Made by a program: the position numbers and the translations under genes | Notes under the pieces: model-generated | Databases searched by the model: none | What the model saw: the letters and a program-made list of their open reading frames with translations, nothing else | What the model was told of the DNA's origin: nothing | NCBI RefSeq assembly: GCF_002217435.1 | Contig: NZ_MUHF01000021.1 | Location: 133,303-197,302, forward strand | DNA from: Flavobacterium reichenbachii | GTDB taxonomy: Bacteria > Bacteroidota > Bacteroidia > Flavobacteriales > Flavobacteriaceae | Reading direction: 5' to 3' | Length of the DNA: 64,000 bases | Shown: positions 9,860 through 18,441 of the stretch, piece by piece | Numbering within the stretch: the stretch's first letter is position 1 | How the letters are laid out: every line of letters begins with the position of its first letter

Positions 9860-9890
9860 CAAAGATACTCACAAATATTTAATTTAGAAA
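9860..9890 (-). promoter_or_regulatory. Bacteroidota-type promoter of the PUL regulator gene
   Basis: On the minus strand TTTC (9890-9887), 19 nt, then TATCTTTG (9867-9860). This matches the TTTG-N19-TAnnTTTG consensus in all but one base. Transcription would begin near 9853-9856, leaving only about 12-15 nt before the TTG start at 9841. Confidence 0.6.
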
Positions 9891-9913
9891 GATGATACTT
9901 TTTACGACTGGCA

Positions 9914-10495
9914 TTAATATAAATAATCTAAAGGATCAAACTTTTTTAAATTAGGCAAGGGTGTAATTTTTTCTATTGTTGTATTGTTTTCAATTATTTT
10001 ATCTGTCTCATACGCTTTTTTTACTTCTATCATTTTTCCCGTTGAAAGATTATAATCAATAGTTAGAAGATATCCCGGATTGGCACTACTAAAATGTATA
10101 CCTATCAATTCAAAATTATTATTTTGAAATCTAAATTTGTGTGTAAAAGTTCCTCGTATTAAGCTTTGATTAAAAATCAATATTCCTTTTTTTATTTCAA
10201 TACTTTCCAACAAACATATAGTTATTTTATCTCCATCTGGAAATTTAGCTACTACCGCCGTTTCTGAACTTAAAACAGTACGATAGCTTTTATCTTTTTC
10301 CTGAAATTTAATTTCTAACAAAAATGGGTTATGCAAGTCTTTATTATCTTCTTTTACAAGTACTAAATCAGCTAGCCCATCTTTATTTAAATCTCCATGT
10401 ACCTCAAAAACAACATGATTATAGTTTTGAGAAAAGGAATTACTAGATAAAAATCCGAACATCAATAAAATATAAATTTTGAATGATTGTTTCAT
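9914..10495 (-). CDS. Secreted protein of unknown function with a GDLNKDG motif
   Basis: 193 aa with signal peptide (cleavage near SNSFSQ). The mature N-terminus has GDLNKDGLADLVLVK, an Asp/Asn-rich loop like those of VCBS/FG-GAP repeat proteins or EF-hands, which suggests Ca2+ binding. Later there is FRFQNNNFELIG and a final YNLSTGKM segment. The protein at 22693-23298 has the same layout (GDLNNDGLTD, FKFKNGYFEL, FNLLTGER), so the two are paralogs. The gene ends 50 nt before the regulator promoter and starts 11 nt after ackA ends. Function unknown; no enzyme motif seen. Confidence 0.75.
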   Translation of the reverse strand: MKQSFKIYILLMFGFLSSNSFSQNYNHVVFEVHGDLNKDGLADLVLVKEDNKDLHNPFLLEIKFQEKDKSYRTVLSSETAVVAKFPDGDKITICLLESIEIKKGILIFNQSLIRGTFTHKFRFQNNNFELIGIHFSSANPGYLLTIDYNLSTGKMIEVKKAYETDKIIENNTTIEKITPLPNLKKFDPLDYLY

Positions 10496-10506
10496 AAAAT
10501 TATACT

Positions 10507-11691
10507 TTAACTATTCAGCAAATGATAAACCTGATTTGCAATTTCGTATTCTTCATCTGTTGGAATAACCAAAACTTTTGCTTTTGAATTTGCCTTATTG
10601 ATTTCTCTGATTGATTTAGAACGAATCTGATTCTTTTCATCCTCTAATTCAATTCCAAAATATTCCATATCAGTACAAACTAATTTACGCATATAAGAAG
10701 AATTTTCTCCAATTCCAGCCGTAAAAACAATGGCGTCTAACCCGTTTAATACTGCAGTATAAGCACCAATAGTTTTTTTAATTCTGTAAGCATTCATTAG
10801 CAAAGCCAGCTGACAGTCTTTATTTCCTTTTTCAGCTTCTGATTCTATATCGCGTAAATCGCTGTACCCCGTAAGGCCAAGCATACCGCTTTGTTTCAGT
10901 AAAATCGCATTTACTTCATCGGGAGAATAATCAAGATTTTTTATCATATAAAAGATAACCGATTGATCGATATCGCCTGCACGAGTTCCCATTATTAAGC
11001 CATTAGACGGCGAAAAACCCATTGTGGTATCCATACACTTTCCATCTTTAATGGCAGCCATACTGCATCCATTCCCTAAATGAATCGTAATAATTTTAGA
11101 ATTTTGGTCTAAATAATCAATTACTTTTTCAGAAACGTATTTATGACTGGTTCCATGAAACCCATAAACGCGTACTTTATTTTCTGTCAGCAAATAATTT
11201 GGAATCGCATATTTATAAGCTGTTTCAGGCATTGTTTGGTGAAAAGCGGTATCAAAAACAGCAACTTGTTCTGCTGTGCTAAAAATTTCTTCCGCAACAT
11301 TTATTCCTTCTAAATTGGCCGGATTATGTAAGGGCGCTAATTCAAAAAGCTGCTTGATTTTCGATTTTACTTTTTCATCAATTTTAACAGTATCGCTAAA
11401 ATCACTTCCTCCATGCACAACACGATGTCCGACAGCTGTAATTTCTGAAGTCGATTTAATGACACCTTTTTCTGCATCTAAAAGCATATTGGCCACTTTT
11501 TGCAATCCTACTTTATGCGTTGGAATTGGCAGTGTTTCTTCTATTGAATTTGATGCTGTTTTAAATGTTACATTTGAAGTTTCTAATCCAATTCTATCAA
11601 TCATACCCGAACAAATCACTTCGTTTTCCGGCATAACCATTAATTGATATTTTATTGATGAACTTCCTGAGTTTATTATTAATATTTTCAT
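10507..11691 (-). CDS. ackA: Acetate kinase
   Basis: 394 aa, the normal length. N-terminal phosphate-binding motif LIINSGSSSIKYQL, then GHRVVHGGSDF, VAVFDTAFHQTMP, YGFHGTSHKYV, IIHLGNGCSMAAI-like segment (ITIHLGNGCS) and the C-terminal FTAGIGENSSYMR. It interconverts acetyl phosphate plus ADP and acetate plus ATP in the cytosol. It is downstream of pta on the same strand with a 108-nt gap, so the pair forms the usual overflow/ATP-yielding acetate pathway. Identification is secure. Confidence 0.97.
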   Translation of the reverse strand: MKILIINSGSSSIKYQLMVMPENEVICSGMIDRIGLETSNVTFKTASNSIEETLPIPTHKVGLQKVANMLLDAEKGVIKSTSEITAVGHRVVHGGSDFSDTVKIDEKVKSKIKQLFELAPLHNPANLEGINVAEEIFSTAEQVAVFDTAFHQTMPETAYKYAIPNYLLTENKVRVYGFHGTSHKYVSEKVIDYLDQNSKIITIHLGNGCSMAAIKDGKCMDTTMGFSPSNGLIMGTRAGDIDQSVIFYMIKNLDYSPDEVNAILLKQSGMLGLTGYSDLRDIESEAEKGNKDCQLALLMNAYRIKKTIGAYTAVLNGLDAIVFTAGIGENSSYMRKLVCTDMEYFGIELEDEKNQIRSKSIREINKANSKAKVLVIPTDEEYEIANQVYHLLNS

Positions 11692-11799
11692 TTTTTTAAA
11701 GTGCTAAGATGCTGAGTTTTTATACTGTTTTTTTATCATTTAAAGATAATTTTAAAGACAAAGTAAATTCATAATTTACCATTAACAATTCACAATTAA

Positions 11800-13893
11800 T
11801 TACAATCCCTGCGCCTGAATTGCTGTAATCACAACTGTATTGATAATATCGTCAACAGTACAACCACGGCTTAAATCGTTTACAGGCTTGTTTAAACCTT
11901 GTAACATTGGTCCAATTGCCAAAGCTCCGGTTTCTCTCTGTACAGCTTTATAAGTATTGTTTCCGGTATTTAAATCTGGAAAAATTAGTACACTTGCTTG
12001 TCCTGCCACTTCAGAATCCGGCATTTTGCTTTTTCCAACACTTAAATCGACTGCAGCATCGTACTGAATTGGTCCTTCTATTTTTAAGTCTGGTCTTTTT
12101 TGTTTTACAATTGCCGTTGCTGTTCTCACTTTATCAACCTCATCTCCTTTTCCTGAAGATCCTGAAGAATACGAAAGCATCGCTATTTTAGGCTCAATTC
12201 CGAAAGCCAGACTTGATTCGGCAGAAGAAATAGCGATTTCTGCCAATTGTTCTGCAGTTGGATTTGGATTAATGGCACAATCTCCAAAAACAGAAACACG
12301 ATCTTCTAAACACATAAAAAAGACAGAAGAAACTACAGACGAATTTGGTTTTGTTTTAATGAATTGCAATGCAGGCAGAATCGTGTGCTGCGTTGTGTGC
12401 GCGGCGCCAGAAACCATTCCGTCGGCGTGGCCTTTATAAACCATCATAGTTCCAAAATAAGAAACATCTTCCATTAAGTCTCTCGCCATTGTAATGCTTA
12501 CATTTTTAGCTTTTCTAAGCTCGTAATAGGTATTCGCATAATCTTCGTAAAGCTCAGATTCTATCGGATTTATAATAGTTACTTTCGAAAAATCAAATGT
12601 AATTCCCAGTTCTACAACTTTGCTCTCAATTTGCTTTTTGTCTCCAATAATAGAAATATCTACCACATCCATATCTAATAATCTTGATGCTGCGGTAATA
12701 ATTCGGTCATCATTCCCTTCTGGAAGAACGATATGTTTACGATGCTGTCTGGCTCTTTTAACCATATTGTATTGAAACATTTTTGGTGTCATGCCTTCTG
12801 CTTCAAAAGTGATTAATCTTTCTGACAGCGCTTCTATTTCAACATATTTTTCAAAAGTAGTAATCGATGTTTCTATCTTATGTGTATTATTAGCATAAAT
12901 TTCAGATCTGATACTTCCAATTTTATTGGTAATATGATAAGTCCCGCCGTCTACAGCAATAATTGGCACAATAGCAGAAAGTCCTTCTATAAGTTTTAAA
13001 ATGCTGTCTTCCGGAATGATATTTCCTGTTAGAATAATTCCCGAAATTGTTGGATAATTAGCCGATTCATTTGCTTGTAACGCTCCCAAAATAATATCAG
13101 AACGGTCTCCAGGCGTAATTACCAGCGCATTATCATTTAAATGAACTAAATAATTGTGTAATTGCATGGCTCCAACACTATAATGACCAATTTCATTATT
13201 GAGGTAATTTTCTCCAAAAAGGACTTTTGCGTCTAATACATTCACAATTTCCTGCATGGTTGGATTATTCAAACTTGAAATCAGCGGAATCGTATTGATC
13301 AAAACATTTGATGGCAGACTTTTTTGAAGGCTTTTAGTAACTAATTCAATGTTTTCGGGTTGTACTTTATTGGCAAAAACAGACAATACCTCTACCTCTT
13401 TTACTTTGAAAGAATCATAAACCAAATACAGACTGTCTACTAGCTCTTCTAAGGTTTTACCAATTCCGGAACCAATAATAATCGTTGGGATTCCTAGGTT
13501 TTTGGCAATCAAAACATTTAAGTCTAATTCGATCGAAGTACCTTCGCCTGTAAAACTTGTTCCTTCAACCAGAACAAAATCAAAGCGTTCTTCCAGACGC
13601 TTATATTTCTCGATAATTAAGTCTAAAACCTCCCCTATTTTTCCTTTATTCTTTTTCTTAATTAATCTGCTTTTTGTGATGGCAAAGGCATCTTCAAATT
13701 TAATATCCAGATTAAAATGCGAAAGGACCGTTTCTATATGATTGTCTATTTCGCCATCAACAAAATCTTCTACAATCGGTCTAAAATAACCTACTTTAGC
13801 TGTTTTACCAATCAAAATACTCATCAAGCCGAGTGTGATTATCGACTTTCCGCTATTTTGATCGCTTGTGGCTATATATATTGCTTTACTCAT
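11800..13893 (-). CDS. pta: Phosphate acetyltransferase (long form with BioD-like and DRTGG domains)
   Basis: 697 aa, the length of long-form Pta enzymes. The N-terminal P-loop-like domain starts IATSDQNSGKSIITLG (about 5-200). A DRTGG domain follows (about 215-330, ITPGDRSDIILGAL). The catalytic PTA_PTB domain begins about 375 (RKHIVLPEGNDDRIITAA) and ends with NDLSRGCTVDDIINTV. It makes acetyl phosphate from acetyl-CoA and phosphate and feeds AckA downstream. The N-terminal part is regulatory in enterobacterial Pta; whether that holds here is not shown. Confidence 0.96.
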   Translation of the reverse strand: MSKAIYIATSDQNSGKSIITLGLMSILIGKTAKVGYFRPIVEDFVDGEIDNHIETVLSHFNLDIKFEDAFAITKSRLIKKKNKGKIGEVLDLIIEKYKRLEERFDFVLVEGTSFTGEGTSIELDLNVLIAKNLGIPTIIIGSGIGKTLEELVDSLYLVYDSFKVKEVEVLSVFANKVQPENIELVTKSLQKSLPSNVLINTIPLISSLNNPTMQEIVNVLDAKVLFGENYLNNEIGHYSVGAMQLHNYLVHLNDNALVITPGDRSDIILGALQANESANYPTISGIILTGNIIPEDSILKLIEGLSAIVPIIAVDGGTYHITNKIGSIRSEIYANNTHKIETSITTFEKYVEIEALSERLITFEAEGMTPKMFQYNMVKRARQHRKHIVLPEGNDDRIITAASRLLDMDVVDISIIGDKKQIESKVVELGITFDFSKVTIINPIESELYEDYANTYYELRKAKNVSITMARDLMEDVSYFGTMMVYKGHADGMVSGAAHTTQHTILPALQFIKTKPNSSVVSSVFFMCLEDRVSVFGDCAINPNPTAEQLAEIAISSAESSLAFGIEPKIAMLSYSSGSSGKGDEVDKVRTATAIVKQKRPDLKIEGPIQYDAAVDLSVGKSKMPDSEVAGQASVLIFPDLNTGNNTYKAVQRETGALAIGPMLQGLNKPVNDLSRGCTVDDIINTVVITAIQAQGL

Positions 13894-13959
13894 AATTATT
13901 TATATTTATTCTAAATAACAAATTTATACAAATCAATTCTTTTTACAATGGAACAAACG

Positions 13960-15030
13960 TTAAAACCATCGTCGTTTCTTAAAATAAATTATTAGGGATA
14001 TTACCAACAAAAACATGATCCCCATAACAACAAAATAACCGTTTTGTGTTTTGAGCTCGGGCATGTTTTCAAAATTCATTCCGTACACTCCAACAATAAA
14101 TGTAAGCGGAATAAATATGGCAGAAATGATTGTAAGTGTTTTCATAATTTCGTTCATTTTTCGGCTTTGTTCCGAAAAATAAAAATTAGAAGCACTTTCT
14201 AATGCACTCATATCCGATTCTATCTGCTCCAGAAGTTCTAAACTTTTTTGATGCAGTCTGATAAAAAAATTGAAGGTTTCCTTTTGAATTAAACCATTTT
14301 CATCATCATCTTTAATTGTTTTTAAATAATATAAAGAATCACGAAGCGGTACAATGGAACGTTTTAAGAAGTTAAAATTATCGCGATGGTTTTCAATTTT
14401 TTCCAGTATAACTGGTTTGGTACCTTTCTTGGCTAAATTGATTAAATCTTCAATTTTTTCTTCTTCATCTTCTATCGTAATATAGAAATTTTCCATGACG
14501 GCGTCTAATAACAAATAAAGTAAATAATCTACTTTCTTAGTTCGTACAATTCCTGCATGTGTACGAAGGCGCTCGCGGATGTGTGTAAAAAAATCACTTC
14601 GTTTTTCCTGAAACGAAATCAAAATTCCGTCTTTTAAAATAAAACTGATCTGCTCAACGCTGATATTATCTGAATATTCCGAAGGCAAAAGCGATTTTAT
14701 ATTGAAGAATAAAACATCTTGCTGTTCTTCTAACTTGGTTCTTTTGGTTGTATTTAAAATATCAGCCAATAAAAAATCATCTAGTTTAAAATGTGAGCCT
14801 ATATTTTTTATAAGACTGATATCATTTAAACCATGAATATTAAGCCAATTATTTTTTGAATAATCAAAACATGAATTTAAAGCTGCAGCGGTAAACTTTT
14901 CATATTCAACAACATCAGCATCATCGTATACAAAAAGCTGCATTTCGGTTTCATGCCCCTTATGCGAGCCAGTATATTCTAAAGTTACGTGCTGAAGTTT
15001 ACGCCCCTTTTTGTATTTGATCTTTCTCAT
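13960..15030 (-). CDS. corA: CorA-type magnesium/cobalt channel
   Basis: 356 aa. A large cytosolic domain is rich in charged helices (residues 1-290), followed by two C-terminal membrane helices. The first ends with the selectivity motif YGMNFENMPEL, the GMN signature of CorA. The tail is positively charged (YFKKRRWF), as expected for an inside terminus. Funnel helix region LLLDAVMENFYITIEDEEEKIEDL is typical. It mediates Mg2+ uptake. An 18-bp palindrome at 15078-15095 lies 48 nt upstream of the start and may regulate it. Confidence 0.95.
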   Translation of the reverse strand: MRKIKYKKGRKLQHVTLEYTGSHKGHETEMQLFVYDDADVVEYEKFTAAALNSCFDYSKNNWLNIHGLNDISLIKNIGSHFKLDDFLLADILNTTKRTKLEEQQDVLFFNIKSLLPSEYSDNISVEQISFILKDGILISFQEKRSDFFTHIRERLRTHAGIVRTKKVDYLLYLLLDAVMENFYITIEDEEEKIEDLINLAKKGTKPVILEKIENHRDNFNFLKRSIVPLRDSLYYLKTIKDDDENGLIQKETFNFFIRLHQKSLELLEQIESDMSALESASNFYFSEQSRKMNEIMKTLTIISAIFIPLTFIVGVYGMNFENMPELKTQNGYFVVMGIMFLLVISLIIYFKKRRWF

Positions 15031-15077
15031 TCAAAAAAATTTACATTAGTAATATTACGAAAAAGAATCCGAATGGG

Positions 15078-15095
15078 AAATGACAATTGTCATTT
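15078..15095. promoter_or_regulatory. 18-bp perfect palindrome upstream of corA
   Basis: AAATGACAATTGTCATTT is fully self-complementary with no loop, which suits a dimeric DNA-binding protein better than an RNA hairpin. It lies between the divergent corA and transposase genes, nearer corA. The protein that binds it is unknown. Confidence 0.4.
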
Positions 15096-15157
15096 TGTAC
15101 AAAAGTTAACTTATATAAATTGTAATACTTTTATTACCTTTACGGTTTTTAATTATT

Positions 15158-15173
15158 AAACCTGACAGGTTTT
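15158..15173. repeat. REP-like palindrome upstream of the transposase gene
   Basis: AAACCTGACAGGTTTT forms AAACCTG-A-CAGGTTT. It lies 36 nt before the RAYT start. Near-identical palindromes follow the gene (15856-15871 and 15920-15952), the layout expected of a REP-associated transposase and its target repeats. Confidence 0.75.
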
Positions 15174-15209
15174 AAAATCTGCAGGGTCCGCTAATCGATA
15201 ACCCAAACT

Positions 15210-15812
15210 ATGCAAATAATTGAGCCTCTTGAATCTGGAAAATACTATCATATATACAATCGTGGTATTAACAGTGAAAATATCTTTAAGGAAAATCGAA
15301 ATCATGAATATTTTTTAATGCTTTACAATAAACATATTGATCCAATTACAGAGACACTTGCTTGGTGTTTATTGAAAAATCATTTTCATTTATTAGTTCG
15401 AATTAAAACTTCTGAGGAAATACTGGAAAATCAAAATGAGGATCAAATCAAAAAGATTATTCTTCCACATCAATCTTTCGGAAATTTATTTAATGCTTAC
15501 ACAAAAGCAATCAATAAAGGATATAACAGACATGGTACTTTATTTGAAAGACCTTTTAAACGAAAGTTAATAGATAATGAAACCTATTTACGATCTGTAA
15601 TAAAATATATTCATTATAACCCTGTAAATCATGGATTTTGTAAACATCCAATAGAATATCCCTGGAGTTCCTATTTAACTTGTGTTTCTGAAAAACCAAC
15701 TAAATTAAAACGTGAAAGAGTTATTTCATTATTTAAAAACATAGAAGACTTAAAAAATTTACACAATCAAAATGAAGATTTCGATTCGTTAGAGAAATTC
15801 CTTGATTTATAA
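15210..15812 (+). CDS. REP-associated tyrosine transposase (RAYT, Y1/IS200-like family)
   Basis: 200 aa. The Y1-transposase fold is marked by YHIYNRGINSENIF near the N-terminus, the HUH metal-binding motif in LKNHFHLLVR, and the RAYT signature NRHGTLFERPFKRK with YLRSVIKYIHYNPVNHGF and YPWSSY. The catalytic Tyr is likely in the YLRSVIKYIHYNP stretch. Such proteins are domesticated single-strand transposases that cut and join REP palindromes. Flanking palindromes of the AAACC(T/C)GACAGGTTTT type support that role. The gene looks intact. It stands alone between corA and dnaK. Confidence 0.92.
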   Translation: MQIIEPLESGKYYHIYNRGINSENIFKENRNHEYFLMLYNKHIDPITETLAWCLLKNHFHLLVRIKTSEEILENQNEDQIKKIILPHQSFGNLFNAYTKAINKGYNRHGTLFERPFKRKLIDNETYLRSVIKYIHYNPVNHGFCKHPIEYPWSSYLTCVSEKPTKLKRERVISLFKNIEDLKNLHNQNEDFDSLEKFLDL

Positions 15813-15855
15813 TAAAACCTAAAAATAACTTTCAAAACAGTACTACACACAACCG

Positions 15856-15871
15856 AAACCCGACAGGTTTT
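15856..15871. repeat. REP-like palindrome downstream of the transposase gene, copy 1
   Basis: AAACCCGACAGGTTTT, differing by one base from the upstream copy at 15158-15173. It lies 43 nt after the RAYT stop codon and forms an imperfect hairpin. Confidence 0.7.
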
Positions 15872-15919
15872 TAAAACGTAAAACGTGTAAAAAAATACCC
15901 ATAATCTAATTCCGCAAAG

Positions 15920-15952
15920 AAACCCGACAGGTTTTAAAAACCTGTCGGGTTT
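15920..15952. repeat. REP-like inverted pair downstream of the transposase gene
   Basis: AAACCCGACAGGTTTT, one A, then its exact reverse complement (15937-15952). The 16-bp perfect arms make a strong hairpin. This paired arrangement is the BIME-like form of the repeat. It could also end transcription of the RAYT gene. Confidence 0.75.
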
Positions 15953-15982
15953 AACAAGCAATACGTTAAAAAAAAGCATAAA

Positions 15983-16011
15983 AAAACCGAGTCATTTCTG
16001 ACTCGGTTTTT
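15983..16011. terminator. Rho-independent terminator after dnaK
   Basis: AAAACCGAGTCA, TTTC loop, TGACTCGGTTTT. It has a GC-rich stem with A and T tracts on both sides, so it can work in both directions. It sits 20 nt after the dnaK stop on the minus strand. Confidence 0.85.
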
Positions 16012-16030
16012 CATTATTGTTAAAGAAGAA

Positions 16031-17914
16031 TTATTTTACTTCTTCGAATTCAACGTCTTCAACATTGTCTCCAGATTGCTCTTGTTGTGGAGCAGCTTGT
16101 TGACCTTGTTCTCCACCTTGAGCGTACATTGCTTCTGTAGCTGTTTTCCAAGCTGCATTTACATTGTCTAATCCTTTTTGGATTGCTTCAAGATCTTGAG
16201 ATTGGTGAGCAAATCTTAATTCAGTTAAAGCAAATTCGATAGCTGTTTTTTGATCGTCTGTTAATTTACTTCCCAATTCTTTCAATTGACTTTCAGTTTG
16301 GAAAATAGTACTATCAGCTTCGTTCAATTTCTCAGCTCTTTCTTTTGCTATTTTATCAGCATCAGCGTTAGCTTCAGCATCTTGTTTCATTTTTTCGATT
16401 TCATCAGCTGTTAATCCAGAAGAAGCCTCGATACGGATATCGTGAGATTTTCCAGTTCCTTTATCAGTAGCAGTTACTTTGATGATACCATTTGCATCAA
16501 TATCAAAAGAAACCTCGATTTGAGGAACTCCTCTTGGTGCTGGTGGAATACCATCTAAGTGGAAACGACCGATAGTTTTGTTATCTGCAGCCATTGCTCT
16601 AGCTCCTTGCAATACGTGAAGCTCAACAGATGGCTGAGAATCAGATGCAGTAGAGAATACTTGAGATTTTTTAGTTGGGATAGTTGTATTAGCTTCGATA
16701 AGAACAGTCATAACACCACCCATAGTTTCGATACCTAAAGAAAGAGGTGTTACGTCAAGTAACAATACATCTTTTACATCTCCAGATAAAACTCCACCTT
16801 GAATAGCCGCTCCAATAGCAACAACCTCATCAGGGTTAACACCTTTAGAAGCTTTTTTACCGAAGAATTTTTCAACTTCGTCAGCGATTCTTGGCATACG
16901 AGTAGATCCTCCAACAAGGATAACTTCGTCGATATCAGATGTAGATAAACCTGCATCTTTTAATGCTTTAGCAACTGGTTCCATAGAACGTTTTACTAAA
17001 GTATCAGATAATTGCTCAAATTTAGCTCTAGATAATTTTTTTACTAAGTGTTTTGGTCCAGAAGCAGTAGCCGTAACGTATGGTAAGTTGATTTCAGTTT
17101 CAGCAGAAGATGATAATTCAATCTTAGCTTTCTCTGCAGCTTCTTTCAAACGTTGTAATGACATTGGGTCTAAACGTAAATCAATACCTTCTTCAGTTTT
17201 GAATTCGTCAGCTAACCAGTCAATAATAACTTGGTCAAAATCATCACCACCTAAGTGAGTATCACCATTTGTAGACAATACTTCAAATACTCCGTCTCCT
17301 AATTCAAGAACAGAGATATCAAAAGTACCTCCACCTAAATCGTAAACAGCAATTTTTTGATCAGTTCCTTTTTTATCTAATCCGTAAGCAAGTGCCGCAG
17401 CAGTTGGCTCGTTGATGATACGCATAACTTTAAGACCAGCAATTTCTCCAGCTTCTTTAGTAGCTTGACGTTGTGCATCGTTAAAGTAAGCAGGAACAGT
17501 AATAACCGCTTCAGTTACAGTTTGACCTAAATAGTCTTCAGCAGTTTTTTTCATTTTTTGAAGTGTCATTGCAGACAATTCTTGAGCAGTGTATAAACGA
17601 CCGTCAATATCCACACGTGGCGTATTGTTGTCCCCTTTTACCACACTGTAAGGAACTCTTTTTGCTTCTTCTGTAGTTTCAGCAAAAGTGTGTCCCATAA
17701 AACGTTTAATAGAAGCAATCGTTTTTGTAGGATTCGTTACTGCTTGTCTTTTTGCAGGATCACCTACTTTAATTTCTCCACCTTCAACAAAAGCGATGAT
17801 AGATGGTGTAGTTCTTTTTCCCTCTGCGTTAGGGATAACAACTGCTTCGTTACCTTCCATTACAGAAACACAAGAGTTCGTCGTACCTAAGTCAATTCCG
17901 ATTATTTTACCCAT
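16031..17914 (-). CDS. dnaK: Hsp70 chaperone DnaK
   Basis: 627 aa. ATPase domain (1-380) opens with GIDLGTTNSCVSV and includes YDLGGGTFDISVLE and ILVGGSTRMPRI. The substrate-binding domain follows the linker VLLLDVTPLSLG, and the acidic tail ends DVEFEEVK as in most DnaK proteins. It folds proteins with DnaJ and GrpE, neither of which is encoded nearby; the gene stands alone with a strong terminator after it. The 527-bp upstream gap is unusually long and carries a sigma-54-like element and repeated TGTCA motifs, which suggest dedicated stress control. Confidence 0.99.
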   Translation of the reverse strand: MGKIIGIDLGTTNSCVSVMEGNEAVVIPNAEGKRTTPSIIAFVEGGEIKVGDPAKRQAVTNPTKTIASIKRFMGHTFAETTEEAKRVPYSVVKGDNNTPRVDIDGRLYTAQELSAMTLQKMKKTAEDYLGQTVTEAVITVPAYFNDAQRQATKEAGEIAGLKVMRIINEPTAAALAYGLDKKGTDQKIAVYDLGGGTFDISVLELGDGVFEVLSTNGDTHLGGDDFDQVIIDWLADEFKTEEGIDLRLDPMSLQRLKEAAEKAKIELSSSAETEINLPYVTATASGPKHLVKKLSRAKFEQLSDTLVKRSMEPVAKALKDAGLSTSDIDEVILVGGSTRMPRIADEVEKFFGKKASKGVNPDEVVAIGAAIQGGVLSGDVKDVLLLDVTPLSLGIETMGGVMTVLIEANTTIPTKKSQVFSTASDSQPSVELHVLQGARAMAADNKTIGRFHLDGIPPAPRGVPQIEVSFDIDANGIIKVTATDKGTGKSHDIRIEASSGLTADEIEKMKQDAEANADADKIAKERAEKLNEADSTIFQTESQLKELGSKLTDDQKTAIEFALTELRFAHQSQDLEAIQKGLDNVNAAWKTATEAMYAQGGEQGQQAAPQQEQSGDNVEDVEFEEVK

Positions 17915-17962
17915 TTTTTATATATTTAATTTTTGATTTAATTTTAAACTCATGTGGCATAA

Positions 17963-17979
17963 GTCAATCTTTGTGCCAA
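17963..17979 (-). promoter_or_regulatory. Candidate sigma-54-like promoter of dnaK
   Basis: On the minus strand TTGGCACAAAGATTGAC contains GG, 10 nt, then GA. The sigma-54 consensus is TGGCAC-N5-TTGC, so the -24 half is perfect and the -12 half has GA for GC. Transcription would start about 39 nt before the ATG. Farther upstream (18001-18063) are several TGTCA/TGACA motifs that could be activator sites. Confidence 0.35.
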
Positions 17980-17995
17980 GATAAAAAACCAAATA

Positions 17996-18441
17996 AAATT
18001 GTCAGTTTTACTGTCCGGCCTTAAAAATCATCTGACAACATGACATTTTTAAAACCTGACAGGAGTGGCATATCAGTACCTTACGTGTCATTTTGAATCG
18101 CTTTACTAATGCAGTTTTAAAAAGAAAACATTCATAAAACTGTTGAAATTTATAGTTTTTTACAGCTTAATAGGAGAACAAAATATCTACATTGGTTTTG
18201 ATTAAGAATTATTATGATCTCATGACATTAAAACCATTTTTATTCAGACTTACAGAAAGTACAAAATGTATTTGAAAATTTTCCGCTTTTATAAATTTGT
18301 AAGATATTCGGTTATATTTGTAAATGTTAAAAAAATAGATGTGATAATCTATCCATTTATTATACTGTTAGTATTACTATTGCCATAGATTTTGATGCTT
18401 TTGTGCTTCGCATCTGGAATTAAATTTAAAAATCAAATTGA
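17996..18441. other. Long non-coding gap between dnaK and the next gene
   Basis: No convincing reading frame. The part near dnaK (18001-18063) has repeated TGTCA/TGACA words and half of a REP palindrome (AAAACCTGACAGG at 18051-18063). From 18064 to 18441 I see only AT-rich sequence, with no RNA gene or terminator. Confidence 0.5.
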
